Assembly (NCBI GenBank): GCA_046351455.1
Contig: JAXLYM010000014.1
Span: 213,928-277,927 of the forward strand
DNA: 64,000 nucleotides
Reading direction: 5' to 3'
Origin: JADJRH01 sp046351455
Lineage (GTDB): Bacteria > Myxococcota_A > Polyangia > Polyangiales > Polyangiaceae
Made by a program: the position numbers and the translations under genes. The notes under the pieces are model-generated. The model was not told where the DNA came from, ran no database searches, and saw nothing but the letters and a program-made list of their open reading frames with translations. This document shows, in pieces, positions 1 through 8,907 of this stretch (positions are counted from its first letter, which is position 1; each line of letters starts with the position of its first letter).

Positions 1-1
1 G

Positions 2-877
2 CTCACGCTGCAGGCGCTCGTGACCAACATGCAGAGCCGCGACCGCGCGAAGCAGGTGGCGGAGGCGCACTACGACATCGGCAACGACCTCTACGAGGTG
101 ATGCTGTGCAGTCGCATGGTGTACACGTGCGGATACTGGAAGAACGCGAAGAACCTGGAAGAGGCGCAGGACGCGAAGCTCGATCTCATCTGCCGCAAGG
201 CCGGATTGAAGCCAGGGATGCGCGTGCTCGATCTGGGCTGCGGCTTCGGCGGGTTCGCGATGTACGCCGGGGAGAAGTACGGGTGTGACGTGCTCGGAGT
301 GACCATCTCCACCGAGCAGCAGAAGTGGGGCGCCGCGCGCGCCAAGCAGAAGGGCCTGTCCAACGTGGAGCTGCGGCTGCAGGACTATCGGACGGTGGCG
401 GGGAAATACGATCGCGTGGTGTCCATCGGCATGATGGAGCACGTGGGGTGGCGCAATCATCGTCACTTCATGGAGGTCATCGCGAAGAACCTCGTGAAGG
501 ACGGCGTCGCCGTGGTGCACACGATCGGCTCGAACGAGAGCCAGAAGCACGGGATCCCGTTCTTCGAGAAGTACATCTTCCCGAACGCGGCCTCTCCCTC
601 GATGGCGCAGCTCGGCCGCGCGACGGAGAACCTGTTCACGATCGAGGACGTGCACAACATCGGGCCGGATTATCGGCCGACCTTGCTCGCGTGGTGGAAG
701 AACTTCGAGGCCGGGTATTCGACGCTCGACCAGAAGAAGTACGATCGTCGCTTCTGGCTGATGTGGCGCTTCTACTTGCTGGCGGCCGCGGGCGCCGTCG
801 CAGCGCGGGAGTCGCAGCTTTGGCACATGGTGCTCACGCACATCGGGCGGGAGCAGCCGGACTGCCGCTTCAGTTGA
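2..877 (+). CDS. cfa: Cyclopropane-fatty-acyl-phospholipid synthase, 5'-truncated by window edge
   Basis: The enzyme transfers a methylene group from S-adenosylmethionine to cis double bonds of phospholipid acyl chains at the inner face of the cytoplasmic membrane. The frame is open from base 2, and the first visible residues already match the middle of the family (QSRDRAKQVAEAHYDIGNDL), so roughly 90 N-terminal residues lie outside the window. Visible signatures are the SAM-binding loop LDLGCGFGG, the VTIS(T)EQ segment, SIGMMEHVG, HTIGS and KYIFPN, and the C-terminal QLW, all typical of Cfa. The ATG at 20 is internal and is not the true start. The gene ends 15 bp before the convergent PAAR gene. 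Confidence 0.93.
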   Translation, partial: LTLQALVTNMQSRDRAKQVAEAHYDIGNDLYEVMLCSRMVYTCGYWKNAKNLEEAQDAKLDLICRKAGLKPGMRVLDLGCGFGGFAMYAGEKYGCDVLGVTISTEQQKWGAARAKQKGLSNVELRLQDYRTVAGKYDRVVSIGMMEHVGWRNHRHFMEVIAKNLVKDGVAVVHTIGSNESQKHGIPFFEKYIFPNAASPSMAQLGRATENLFTIEDVHNIGPDYRPTLLAWWKNFEAGYSTLDQKKYDRRFWLMWRFYLLAAAGAVAARESQLWHMVLTHIGREQPDCRFS

Positions 878-892
878 TCTGGAAGGGGGGAA

Positions 893-1612
893 TCAACTCG
901 ACTTCTGACCGAACAGGGCGCCGAGGACGCCGCCCTTCGTGACGCTGGCCAGGGCGCCTGTCACCGCGGCGCACGCGCCGTGGACGGTGCCCTGGACCTC
1001 GTGCAGGACGTCCTTGATTTCGCCCTCGATCATCGCGGCGCCCTTCTCCACGGACGCGACCGCCGCCGACACCTGGCCGAGGACGTTGCCCACGTAGTTT
1101 ATGGCGTCGAGGACGGGGGAGCCGCCCTGTGCGCCGCTGCCCGCGCCGGACGCCGCCGGGCCGCCCGCGAGCACCGTCGGCGCGCCGTCGCACACGATCG
1201 CGCCGCAGCCCGTCTGTGCACCGGATCGCGCCAGGAACAAGCCCTGAACCTGGATCGACGTGGAACCAGGCTCGATGGGCTTGTCGCGGTGATGGTGGCA
1301 GTCCACCGGATCCGCCTCCGACAGCGCCGCGCCCGCGCCCGGGGCCACGAACACCGTCGGAGAGGCCTTCTCGATGGTGCCTGTCGTGCTGTGGGGAATC
1401 AGCTCGGTAATCGAGAGCGAGGACTTGCCGCCGGACTTGCACGAGGCGCCGGCGCCCACCTGCGCGAGGAGCGCGCCGCCGTTGCCCCGCATCACGAGCG
1501 CGTGGCCGAGGAGCGCCGCGACCAGCGTGTCCGTCGACCGCGAGGCCGTGCCCGTGTCGTGGGAGATGCGGTCTCCCTGCTTCGCGACCGGGGAGAGGGG
1601 AGGGGCGCTCAT
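893..1612 (-). CDS. prePAAR/PAAR-domain T6SS spike-tip protein with hydrophobic tail
   Basis: This 239-residue protein is a type VI secretion spike tip that should cap the neighbouring VgrG trimer. Residues 9-18 (VAKQGDRISH) fit the prePAAR pattern A-A-R-x-x-D-x-x-x-H with conservative changes. A PAAR-like body follows, with Gly/Thr-rich turns, a CHHH stretch and conserved GCGAIVCDG. The last ~70 residues are Ala/Gly/Val-rich helices that look membrane-inserting (INYVGNVLG, GALASVTKGGVLGALFG). No toxin domain follows. Its ATG overlaps the stop of the upstream chaperone gene by 4 bp (ATGA), so translation is coupled. Known biology links Eag chaperones to prePAAR effectors with transmembrane regions, and the gene pair fits that. 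Whether the tail is a pore-forming toxin or only a docking region is not visible. Confidence 0.75.
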   Translation of the reverse strand: MSAPPLSPVAKQGDRISHDTGTASRSTDTLVAALLGHALVMRGNGGALLAQVGAGASCKSGGKSSLSITELIPHSTTGTIEKASPTVFVAPGAGAALSEADPVDCHHHRDKPIEPGSTSIQVQGLFLARSGAQTGCGAIVCDGAPTVLAGGPAASGAGSGAQGGSPVLDAINYVGNVLGQVSAAVASVEKGAAMIEGEIKDVLHEVQGTVHGACAAVTGALASVTKGGVLGALFGQKSS

Positions 1613-2061
1613 TGGGCTTCCTCGGCCGCGGCCTCTCCGAAGCGAATGCCGCTCAGCATGCGATCGAAGAGCGGCTCCATCTGCGCGGCGTCGGCCTTCG
1701 GCGCGGTGGCGGTGAAGCACACGACGGCGCGGCGCTTGTCCTCCACGACGACGAGGCGCTGGAGCAGCGGGCCCGCGAGCGCCTTGCTCGTGAACCGCAT
1801 CTGCACCGCGCGCGCGCCGCCGACGGACGTGTCCTTCTTGTCGACCAGCTCGAACCCGTCCACGCGCTGCGACAGCTCGGCGAGCTGCCGGTCCGCGTAC
1901 GACGCGAGCGTGTCACTGTCCGTGAGCGAGTCGCGGGTCATCACGAAGCTCGCGGATGTGCTCTGTCCGGGGCGCGCGGGCGCGGAGAACGCGACGATCG
2001 TCTTGTCCTCCCAGTGGCGCGGCACCTCGAATGACACGTTGCCTTGTTGATGGCGCGGCAT
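1609..2061 (-). CDS. Eag-type (DUF1795/DcrB-fold) T6SS effector chaperone
   Basis: A 150-residue cytoplasmic protein without signal peptide. The order and length (NVSFEVPRHWEDKTIVAFSAP, a mid segment SFVMTRDSL, then RLVVVEDKRRAVVCFTATAP and a C-terminal RMLSGIRFG) match the DUF1795 family, whose best-known members are the EagR/EagT6 chaperones that shield hydrophobic regions of PAAR effectors before loading on VgrG. It sits between vgrG (3 bp gap) and the prePAAR gene (4 bp overlap), exactly where such a chaperone is expected. The ATG at 2061 is the only sensible start. Confidence 0.8.
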   Translation of the reverse strand: MPRHQQGNVSFEVPRHWEDKTIVAFSAPARPGQSTSASFVMTRDSLTDSDTLASYADRQLAELSQRVDGFELVDKKDTSVGGARAVQMRFTSKALAGPLLQRLVVVEDKRRAVVCFTATAPKADAAQMEPLFDRMLSGIRFGEAAAEEAQ

Positions 2062-2064
2062 GGC

Positions 2065-5000
2065 TCAGAGCACCGCCTTCTTGAGGAGCGTCGTGAGCCA
2101 GCTGTCCCAGGGCCGCTCGTACACGATGTATCCTTTGTCCATCAGCGCCTGGGTGAAGGCGTCGGAGGAGGTGAGGCCGTCCATCTGGCCGTCGACGAAG
2201 GCGTTCGTGAATGCGGTCTGATCCAGGGGGGCCGCGTTCGCCGTGCGGAGGACCAGGAGCTGGCCCTCGTTCGGGCTCTGGAGCAACGTGGGAGTCTGCG
2301 ACGAGTTGATCGCGTCCACGAACGTGTCGGGCGTGAAGCCGCCCGCGCGCGTGACCACGGTGCTGCCGTGAAGCGGGTTCTGGAGCATGACGTCGTTCGG
2401 CATGTTCGGCATGCTCGGCATGGCGCCGCTCCCGTGCGCGGCCATCGCCTGCGCCGCGCCCGCGCCGGAGGATGCGTGCTGGTGGGCCGCGCCGTCCGCG
2501 TCGGAGACGACCTTTTGCAGATCGAATCCGCCCTGTTCGCCGCCGATCTGCTTCATCGAGTGCTGTCCGATGGGGCCGATTCCGCCGGGGCGGTGCGACG
2601 CCAGACTGGCACCTTCCTCGGCGGCCTTGTCGCCGAAGTGGAGGCCGCCGGGGATCTGCGCGTGCTCGGTCGCGCCCTTCGCCGCGGAGCCGGGCATGTG
2701 CAGGTTCGGGAGCTGTCCGCCCTTCGCGCCCGATCCGGGGATGTTGAGGCCGTTCGCAGGGGCCTTGAAGCCGCTGCCGGGGACGTTGCCCGCCGGCGGC
2801 TTGAACGCGGCCGTCGGGTCGGCCGGGGCCTTGCTGCCCGAGTGGAAGATGTCATTCCACGCGTCCTTCGCGTCCTGAATGGCGCCCTTCGCCTCGTCGA
2901 TGGTGTCTTTGACCTCCTGCTTGGCCTCGTTCCAGGCTTGTTTGGCGCCGTCGACGGCGTCCTTCACTTCCTGCTTGGCCTCGTTGAAGGCGCTCTTCAG
3001 GCCGAACCAATCCTTGATGTCCGCCTTGATCTCCTGGATCTTGGTCTTGACCTCGTTGATCGTGTTCTTCACGTCGTTGACGATGCCGGTCACCGTGTCC
3101 TTGAATTCCTGGACGGTGTCCTTCACGTTCTGGACGAGAGACTTGATGTTCGCCCGGATCTCCTCGAACGGGCCGACCACCTTGTTGCGGAACTCGATGG
3201 CCAGGGCGCGCAGCTCTTCCCACTTGGCCATGATCATGTCCTTGTAGGACTTGATCTCGTCCTTCACCTTCTGGAGGAGGGCGCGGCCGCGATCGCGGAG
3301 GGCTTGAATACGGTCCTGGACCTCCTTGATCTTCGCCTGGATCTTGTCCCGAACCTCGGCGACGGCGTTCTCGATCTGCGTCTTGAGCTGGATGAGCTGC
3401 GCCTTGTATTTGTCGATCTCGGCGGCGATCTTCGCCTTGGTCTTCTCGGCCCAGACGCGCGCCTCTTCCACCTTGGCCTCGGCCCACGTCATCGCGGACT
3501 CGACCTCTGGCAAGACGTCCTGTCCGATCTGGTCGACGGCGTTCTCGATCTTCTGCTTGAGCTGATCGACGCCGGCCATGACCTTGTTGCGGGCCGACTG
3601 GAGCTGATCCTCGATCTCCGGCGGGATCGACAATTCGCCCGGCGCGAGGCCCGGATCGATCGGCGGCGACTGGATGAGCTGCGCGAGCTGGTTGAGCGGC
3701 GGGGCGCCGGGCAAGAGCTTGTGCACGTAGTTCATGATCTGGCCGCTGGGCAGCGACACCGATGGAGGCGACGCCTGCGCGCTGTTCAGCTTCACGTTGG
3801 GCTGGCCGTCGATCGCGACGTCCCCGCCGGAGAGCGCGAGCGTGTCGCCGGAGCGCACGGACACGATGGCCTTCGCGTCGATGTACAGGTTCGGCCCGTC
3901 GAGCACGAGCGACGCTTCGCCCGTGCTGAGGACGATCTTGCCGTCCTTCGTGAACGTGCCGCCCGCCGCGCCGCCGAGGTCGATGTGCAGCGATTCGCCG
4001 ACGTGCAGCGTGTCCACGCCGTGCACCGATGTCTCGCGCGAGCCGCCGACGACGAGCGTCTGATCGGCCTTCACCTCGTGCACCTCGGAGGCGCCGACGT
4101 TCGTGGTGAGAGAAGAGCCGATCGTCACGCGCTCTTCGCGGAGGATCGTGCGCTCGTAGTCGCGCTCGGCGCGGATCGCGATGATCTCCTCGCCCTTGCG
4201 ATCGTCGAGCGCGATCTCGCTGTAACCGCCGCCGCCGGGCGTGCTCATCGTGCGCCAGATCGTCTTCGTCTTGTTCGCGGGCAGCGCCTGCGGCGGGGGC
4301 GCGGTGCCGTTGTGCACGCGGCCGGTGACGACCGGCTGATCCGGATCGCCGTCGAAGAAGCTGACGAGCACCTCTTCCCCGATGCGCGGCACCGCGACGA
4401 TGCCGTAACCGGGGCCCGCCCACGCCTGGCTCACGCGCAGGAAGCAGCTCGATTTCTCGTCGCTCTTGCCCTCGCGATCCCAGTGGAACTCCACGCGCAC
4501 GCGGCCCATCGCGTCGGTGTGGATCTCCTCGCCCGCGGGGCCGACGACGAACGCGCTCTGCACGCCGGCGATCTTCGGCTTCGGCGTGAGGAGCAGCGGA
4601 CGGTGGGCTTCGTCGCCGAAGGTCGCCTCTCCGTTCACGGTCCACTCGCCGGCGCGCGTGCCCTCGATCGTGAGCGCGACCGCGAGCAGCGCGCGCTTGT
4701 CGCCCAGATCCGGGTTCGGGTGGCCGTGCATCGAGAAGACGACGCCCGGCGGAAGATCGATGACGTTCGCTCGGTAAGTGATGGCGTTCCGGCCGCCGCG
4801 GCGCGACGCGAGCGCCTTGTCCACGCGGGCCTGCGCTTCTCGTTCGTCGACGCGCGCGTCCCCGTTCGCGGGCTCGATCACGAAGGCGCCGGGCTGGTAC
4901 TCGTAGACCTCCATGCGGTCTTCGGCGCTGCCGGGCGCGATCGTCGCGCTCGCGAGCAGCTTGTGGCGCGGGCGCGTGCGGAAGTCATAGTCGCGGATCG

Positions 5001-5700
5001 TCGCCTTGCCGGACCGCACCTCGCGCGCGGATCGCACCTGGCAGAGGGCCTCGCGATCGTTCGGCAGATCCTTGGTGTTCCAGTACTCGGGCGACGTCGC
5101 GCGCGGGTCGCGACGGGTCGCGTCCTCCGCCAGGACGACGAGCGTGAAGGGCTCTTCGACGGGCGTGCCGTCCTTCTTTTCCGGCGGGGGCGGCTCCTCG
5201 AACATGAACGCGATGCCCGCCTCTTCGAGCAGGCGCGAGAGGAACGCGAGGTCCGTCTCTCCGTACTGCACGCGGTACTCGTGCCGCGCGAACGCGGCCG
5301 GATCCAGCCGCAGCACCGGGGCGATCTCGTACTCGGCGAGCAGCGCGATCGCGATCTCCGGGATCGACATGTGCTGGAAGATGCGGCAGTTCGTGCGGCG
5401 CGTGAGGCGCCACATCGCGGGGGCCACGTGGATCGAGTAGGTCGTGAGGCCGCTCGGCTCGGCGTCGATCTGCTCGATGCGATGGACCACGCCGGTCCAC
5501 TTGCGGGGCGCCCCTTCACCCCAGGGGGAGACGGCCTCGAAGGTCGCTTTGCGGCCGACGATCGCCTCGAAAGGAAGGTTGTCCGCGGGGGAGGTCGCGA
5601 GGATCTCGATGTCGAACAGGGCCGACAGCTTCTCGCGCACGGTGAAGCTCTTGACCGTGAGATCAGCCTCGGCGGACAGGGTCAGCGAGAGATTTTCCAC
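2065..5700 (-). CDS. vgrG: VgrG (TssI) spike protein with long coiled-coil C-terminal extension
   Basis: This 1211-residue protein starts at GTG. Residues 1-~480 are the VgrG core: a gp27-like domain beginning NLSLTLSAEADLTVKSF, the GETDLAFLSRLLEEAGI signature and the gp5 OB-fold segment with GYGIVAVPRIGEEVLVSFFDGDPDQP. A beta-helical needle follows (ERVTIGSSLTTNVG). Family members usually end near 650-700 residues. Here residues ~670-955 form long charged amphipathic helices with repeats such as EAKQEVKD, then a Gly/Pro/His/Met-rich linker (~955-1100) and a compact ~110-residue C-terminal domain with no family I recognise. It is the first gene of the VgrG-Eag-PAAR operon and diverges from the DUF2169 gene. 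The extension makes it an evolved VgrG whose cargo domain is unknown. Confidence 0.9.
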   Translation of the reverse strand: MENLSLTLSAEADLTVKSFTVREKLSALFDIEILATSPADNLPFEAIVGRKATFEAVSPWGEGAPRKWTGVVHRIEQIDAEPSGLTTYSIHVAPAMWRLTRRTNCRIFQHMSIPEIAIALLAEYEIAPVLRLDPAAFARHEYRVQYGETDLAFLSRLLEEAGIAFMFEEPPPPEKKDGTPVEEPFTLVVLAEDATRRDPRATSPEYWNTKDLPNDREALCQVRSAREVRSGKATIRDYDFRTRPRHKLLASATIAPGSAEDRMEVYEYQPGAFVIEPANGDARVDEREAQARVDKALASRRGGRNAITYRANVIDLPPGVVFSMHGHPNPDLGDKRALLAVALTIEGTRAGEWTVNGEATFGDEAHRPLLLTPKPKIAGVQSAFVVGPAGEEIHTDAMGRVRVEFHWDREGKSDEKSSCFLRVSQAWAGPGYGIVAVPRIGEEVLVSFFDGDPDQPVVTGRVHNGTAPPPQALPANKTKTIWRTMSTPGGGGYSEIALDDRKGEEIIAIRAERDYERTILREERVTIGSSLTTNVGASEVHEVKADQTLVVGGSRETSVHGVDTLHVGESLHIDLGGAAGGTFTKDGKIVLSTGEASLVLDGPNLYIDAKAIVSVRSGDTLALSGGDVAIDGQPNVKLNSAQASPPSVSLPSGQIMNYVHKLLPGAPPLNQLAQLIQSPPIDPGLAPGELSIPPEIEDQLQSARNKVMAGVDQLKQKIENAVDQIGQDVLPEVESAMTWAEAKVEEARVWAEKTKAKIAAEIDKYKAQLIQLKTQIENAVAEVRDKIQAKIKEVQDRIQALRDRGRALLQKVKDEIKSYKDMIMAKWEELRALAIEFRNKVVGPFEEIRANIKSLVQNVKDTVQEFKDTVTGIVNDVKNTINEVKTKIQEIKADIKDWFGLKSAFNEAKQEVKDAVDGAKQAWNEAKQEVKDTIDEAKGAIQDAKDAWNDIFHSGSKAPADPTAAFKPPAGNVPGSGFKAPANGLNIPGSGAKGGQLPNLHMPGSAAKGATEHAQIPGGLHFGDKAAEEGASLASHRPGGIGPIGQHSMKQIGGEQGGFDLQKVVSDADGAAHQHASSGAGAAQAMAAHGSGAMPSMPNMPNDVMLQNPLHGSTVVTRAGGFTPDTFVDAINSSQTPTLLQSPNEGQLLVLRTANAAPLDQTAFTNAFVDGQMDGLTSSDAFTQALMDKGYIVYERPWDSWLTTLLKKAVL
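2840..3010 (-). repeat. Heptad/11-residue-like amphipathic repeats inside VgrG
   Basis: The coding sequence repeats the unit AKQEVKDxxDxAKxAWNE at least twice in near-identical form, with weaker copies upstream (VKDTVQEFKDTV, VKNTINEVKTKI). The pattern of alternating charged residues with Ala/Val resembles apolipoprotein- or LEA-type amphipathic helices. At DNA level the copies share the CTCCTGCTTGGCCTCGTT word. Confidence 0.7.
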
Positions 5701-5842
5701 GGCGGCAGGGTAACGGAGAACCGCGCGCGCAGGTCACGGTTTCCACCGGCCGGCCGGACGAAAAATGCGCGCGGCCGTGAACGACAATGCCTGTCGGGAT
5801 CCTCTCGCGAGGGGCGGCGTCGTGGTACCTTCGGCCGCCCGA

Positions 5843-8749
5843 ATGGACGTCGTCGCCCTCTCGCCCGTGCTCGTCGATCGTGTGGTTTGGCGCCGCGATC
5901 GCGAGCGATGGGCCCTCTCCGTCGTCGTGAAGGCGACCTTCGATCTGGTCCCCGGGGAGGTGCGGCTGTCGAGCCACCCGGTCTCCGTCTCGAAGACGGA
6001 CGTGCACGAAGGGGCCAATTCGGCGCGCGCGCTCGTGGCGCCGAGCGACATGGTGCCGTTCAAGGCGCGGGCGGACGTGATGCTCGTGGGGCACGCGTAC
6101 GCGCCGCACGGGCGCCCCGTGTCGATGCTGACGGCGCGGCTCGCGGTCGCGGGCGTGGACAAGTCGATCGCGGTGTTCGGCAATCGCATCCTCTCGCCGC
6201 GCGGCGTCGGCCCGGCGCTCCCGTTCGCGAAGATGCTCCTCTCGTACGAGCGCGCCTCCGGAGGCCCCGGCACGTCGAACCCCGCGGGGATGCCGCGCGG
6301 CGAGCGCTTGCCGAACCTGGAGCCGCTCGGCTGGTCGCAGGGCGGATCCGCGGGGCCGTTTCGCGGGGACGTGCCGCCTCCGCCGATCGGGTTCGGGCCG
6401 ATCGCGCCCTCGTGGCCGGAGCGCGCGGCGAAGCTGCACCCGTGGCGCGTCGACGAGCCGATGCCCGAGGATCTCGACGCGAGCTATTTCAACGCGGCGC
6501 CGGGCGATCAGCAGGTCGGCTTTCTTCGAGGGGACGAGACGCTCGTGCTGGAGCACCTGCACCCGGATCACGCGGTGCTGCAGACGCGGCTCGCGGGCGT
6601 GGTGCCGCGCGCGTTCGCGGACCGCAGGCGCGGCGCGCCGGAGCCGGTGGAGATGCACGCCGACACGCTCTGGATCGACACGGATCGAAGGCGTTTGTCG
6701 ATCGTGTGGCGCGGCGACACCCTGCTCGCGACGCCGGACGAGCCGGGGCGCGTGCTCGTCGCGATGACGAACGCGCGCGAGCCGCTCGGGTGGGAGCAGA
6801 TGCAGCAGCTCTACCGCGCGCTCAACACCGGCTCGCACAGCAGCGCTTCGATCGATCCGGACGACGACGACGTGCGCGAGGACGCCGAGGACGAGATGCG
6901 CTCGACGAACGCGGTGCCGGCGGCGCGCCTGCCGGGGGGCGCGCTTCACCCTGAATTTCCCGGCCTTCCGTCGTTCGATGATGACGACTCGGAGGACGAC
7001 TTCAACCATCGAGTCGATCCGATCGGCAGCGCGACGCGGGCGTTCGTGGTGCCGGGCGGCGCGATGATCCCGGACGCGGCGCCGGCCTGGCTCGCGACGC
7101 CTTCGCGGAAGGACGCGCCGGGGCCGCAGCGCCGCGGAACGCTGGCGTCGCACGTGGAGCCGAAGGAGATGGCGCCGATGCCTCCGAACGCGGACCTCGT
7201 GTGGGATTCGCCGCAGGACAAGGGCGGATCGCGCACGGAGCCGCCGCCGTTCCCGGTGATGAACGAGACGACCGCGACCCCCGGGACGTACGGCCGGGAG
7301 GCCCCGTCGATGCCGTTCGCGGCGATGCACGAGACGGCCGCGGGCCCCGCGTTCGGCGCGCACGACACGATCCCGCCGATGCCGTTTTCGCACGCGCACG
7401 AGATGCCGCCCCCGAGCGCGCTTTCGCCTCCGCCGCGCCCGTCGAACCTGGGGCAGATGGGCAGTCAGATCGGCCCGCCCAGCCTCGGGCAGATGGGCAG
7501 TCAGATCGGCCCGCCGAACCCGCAGATGGGCAGTCCGATGGGGCCACCGAACCTGGGGCAGATGGGCAGTCAGATCGGCCCGCCGAACCCGCAGATGGGC
7601 AGTCCGATGGGGCCGCCGCTCGCGAAGATCGAGGAGAACCGCACGGGGCCGCTCCCATCGCTGCAGGCCGCTCCGCCGCTGCCGGGGCCTCCGCCGCTGC
7701 CGGGGCCTCCGCCGATGCCGGCCTCGGTGTCGATGGCGGCCGCGGTGCCGATGCAGGTGTCTCCGCCGATGGCGGCCCCGGTGCCGATGCAGGCCTCCGC
7801 GCCGGAGCCGCAGAGTCCGTGGGCGCAGGGGATCGATCCGGTCGCGACGGCGGCCGCGGTGGGGCCGATGGTGCCGCTCGCGCAGACGTCGACGCCGCTG
7901 CCTCTCCCGCGGCCGGATCCGATGGATTTGCCGCCCCCGCGCCCGCCCCGGAAGGCGCCCCCGCGCGCGCCGACGGAGGCGGTCGATCTCGTGTGGTTCG
8001 ATCCGGACTCGGTGGCGCGCATCGCGTCGCGGTACCGGGAGCTCGTGGACGATCTCGACATGGAGCCGCTCGATCCGGACCACGATTTGCCCGTGGACGA
8101 CCCGGCGGCGGCGCGGGATAGACACCATGTATTCGGGGTGCTCACGCGGGCTCCGGTGACGGACGCGCGCGGGGTGCCGGCGGCGGCGCGCGCGGCGATC
8201 GACGCGCACGGGCGGTTCACGGCGCCGCTCGTGATCGTGGAGGGCGACCTCGTGCTCGGGCTCGACGATCGCGCGGTGCTCAAGACGACGGCGGCGTGCG
8301 CGAAGCCGCTCCAGAAGGACAACAAGCGCCTTCAGGACGTGCTCGCGAGCGTGGACGAGGTGATGGAGACGCCGCTGCTCCTCGGCCCCGCGGGCGCGAG
8401 CGACAGCCTGCTCCGCGAGCTGCTCGGGGCCTACGCGCAGAGCAAGCGGGCGCTCCCGGCGAAGGCCCTCGAGGAGCACGTGGAGCGCGTGCTGCTCGGC
8501 CAGCGCGCCTATCAGCTTCGGACGGTGCTGGGCGGCCCGCAGATCCGCGCGGCCTTGGCCCCGAGCGGCGGCCCCACGTTGATCTCGTACATCCCCGAGG
8601 CGGTCGGCTCCAAACTGCCACTCTCGCTACGTTTCCGCGCGCGCCTCATCGCGGAGGTGCACCCGAGCCCGGATCCGCTGGAGTCGGCGTCTCTGGCCTT
8701 GCGCGTCGTCGCGCTGGGGCGCCTCGTGCCTTTGCCTGGACGGGGCTGA
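5843..8749 (+). CDS. DUF2169-family T6SS accessory protein with Pro/Met-rich repeat linker
   Basis: About 968 residues from the ATG at 5843, chosen because the conserved domain starts at once (LSPVLVDRVVWRRDRERWALSVVVKATFDL). An in-frame ATG at 5765 would add 26 uncharacteristic residues. Residues 1-~320 match DUF2169, a domain encoded beside vgrG/PAAR genes and thought to help load or sort spike cargo. A low-complexity linker (~370-700) follows with tandem GQMGSQIGPP units and Pro-rich runs. A C-terminal ~270-residue globular region (LVWFDPDSVARI... LSLRFRARLIAEVHPSPDPLES) has no name known to me but resembles tails of other myxobacterial accessory proteins. The gene is divergent from vgrG across a 142 bp gap. 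No signal peptide is present. Confidence 0.8.
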   Translation: MDVVALSPVLVDRVVWRRDRERWALSVVVKATFDLVPGEVRLSSHPVSVSKTDVHEGANSARALVAPSDMVPFKARADVMLVGHAYAPHGRPVSMLTARLAVAGVDKSIAVFGNRILSPRGVGPALPFAKMLLSYERASGGPGTSNPAGMPRGERLPNLEPLGWSQGGSAGPFRGDVPPPPIGFGPIAPSWPERAAKLHPWRVDEPMPEDLDASYFNAAPGDQQVGFLRGDETLVLEHLHPDHAVLQTRLAGVVPRAFADRRRGAPEPVEMHADTLWIDTDRRRLSIVWRGDTLLATPDEPGRVLVAMTNAREPLGWEQMQQLYRALNTGSHSSASIDPDDDDVREDAEDEMRSTNAVPAARLPGGALHPEFPGLPSFDDDDSEDDFNHRVDPIGSATRAFVVPGGAMIPDAAPAWLATPSRKDAPGPQRRGTLASHVEPKEMAPMPPNADLVWDSPQDKGGSRTEPPPFPVMNETTATPGTYGREAPSMPFAAMHETAAGPAFGAHDTIPPMPFSHAHEMPPPSALSPPPRPSNLGQMGSQIGPPSLGQMGSQIGPPNPQMGSPMGPPNLGQMGSQIGPPNPQMGSPMGPPLAKIEENRTGPLPSLQAAPPLPGPPPLPGPPPMPASVSMAAAVPMQVSPPMAAPVPMQASAPEPQSPWAQGIDPVATAAAVGPMVPLAQTSTPLPLPRPDPMDLPPPRPPRKAPPRAPTEAVDLVWFDPDSVARIASRYRELVDDLDMEPLDPDHDLPVDDPAAARDRHHVFGVLTRAPVTDARGVPAAARAAIDAHGRFTAPLVIVEGDLVLGLDDRAVLKTTAACAKPLQKDNKRLQDVLASVDEVMETPLLLGPAGASDSLLRELLGAYAQSKRALPAKALEEHVERVLLGQRAYQLRTVLGGPQIRAALAPSGGPTLISYIPEAVGSKLPLSLRFRARLIAEVHPSPDPLESASLALRVVALGRLVPLPGRG
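7451..7617 (+). repeat. In-frame tandem repeat encoding GQMGSQIGPP units
   Basis: Five imperfect units of roughly 30-36 bp encode GQMGSQIGPP(S/N)L and the variant PQMGSPMGPP(N)L within the DUF2169 gene. Copies are nearly identical at DNA level, so the array probably expands and contracts by slippage or recombination. It should be a flexible Met/Pro spacer in the protein. Confidence 0.85.
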
Positions 8750-8757
8750 TCCACAAC

Positions 8758-8813
8758 GTCGAGGACTACGTCCGCTCCACTGCGGACTCCGCTCCGCCAG
8801 GCGGAGCTCCGCC
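8758..8813. repeat. Intergenic repeat copy with nested palindromes between convergent genes
   Basis: Bases 8758-8799 match, on the opposite strand and with few mismatches, the segment at 61341-61381; the shared 13-mer GTCGAGGACTRCG also occurs at 31473-31485. The copy carries GCTCCGCC-A-GGCGGAGC (8791-8807) and the perfect palindrome GGCGGAGCTCCGCC (8800-8813), so it can fold into a strong hairpin. It lies between the ends of the DUF2169 gene and the dienelactone hydrolase gene and may act as a bidirectional terminator, although no U-tract follows. Confidence 0.55.
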
Positions 8814-8907
8814 TCCGTGGAACGGACTCCGTCCTCCCAGTGGCGGCCGACGCGGGACGGGGCGCACCAGAACAACTGACCTCAAGCGCGCCCCCCAAAC
8901 AAACTCT

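Noticed and set aside
2044..6954. A 1636-codon open frame on the plus strand
   Set aside because: It runs antisense to vgrG and into the DUF2169 gene in another frame; its Arg/Leu/His-rich composition is the usual shadow of high-GC codons.
7451..7617. CRISPR-like array
   Set aside because: The repeats are contiguous, in frame and lack unique spacers; they encode a protein linker.
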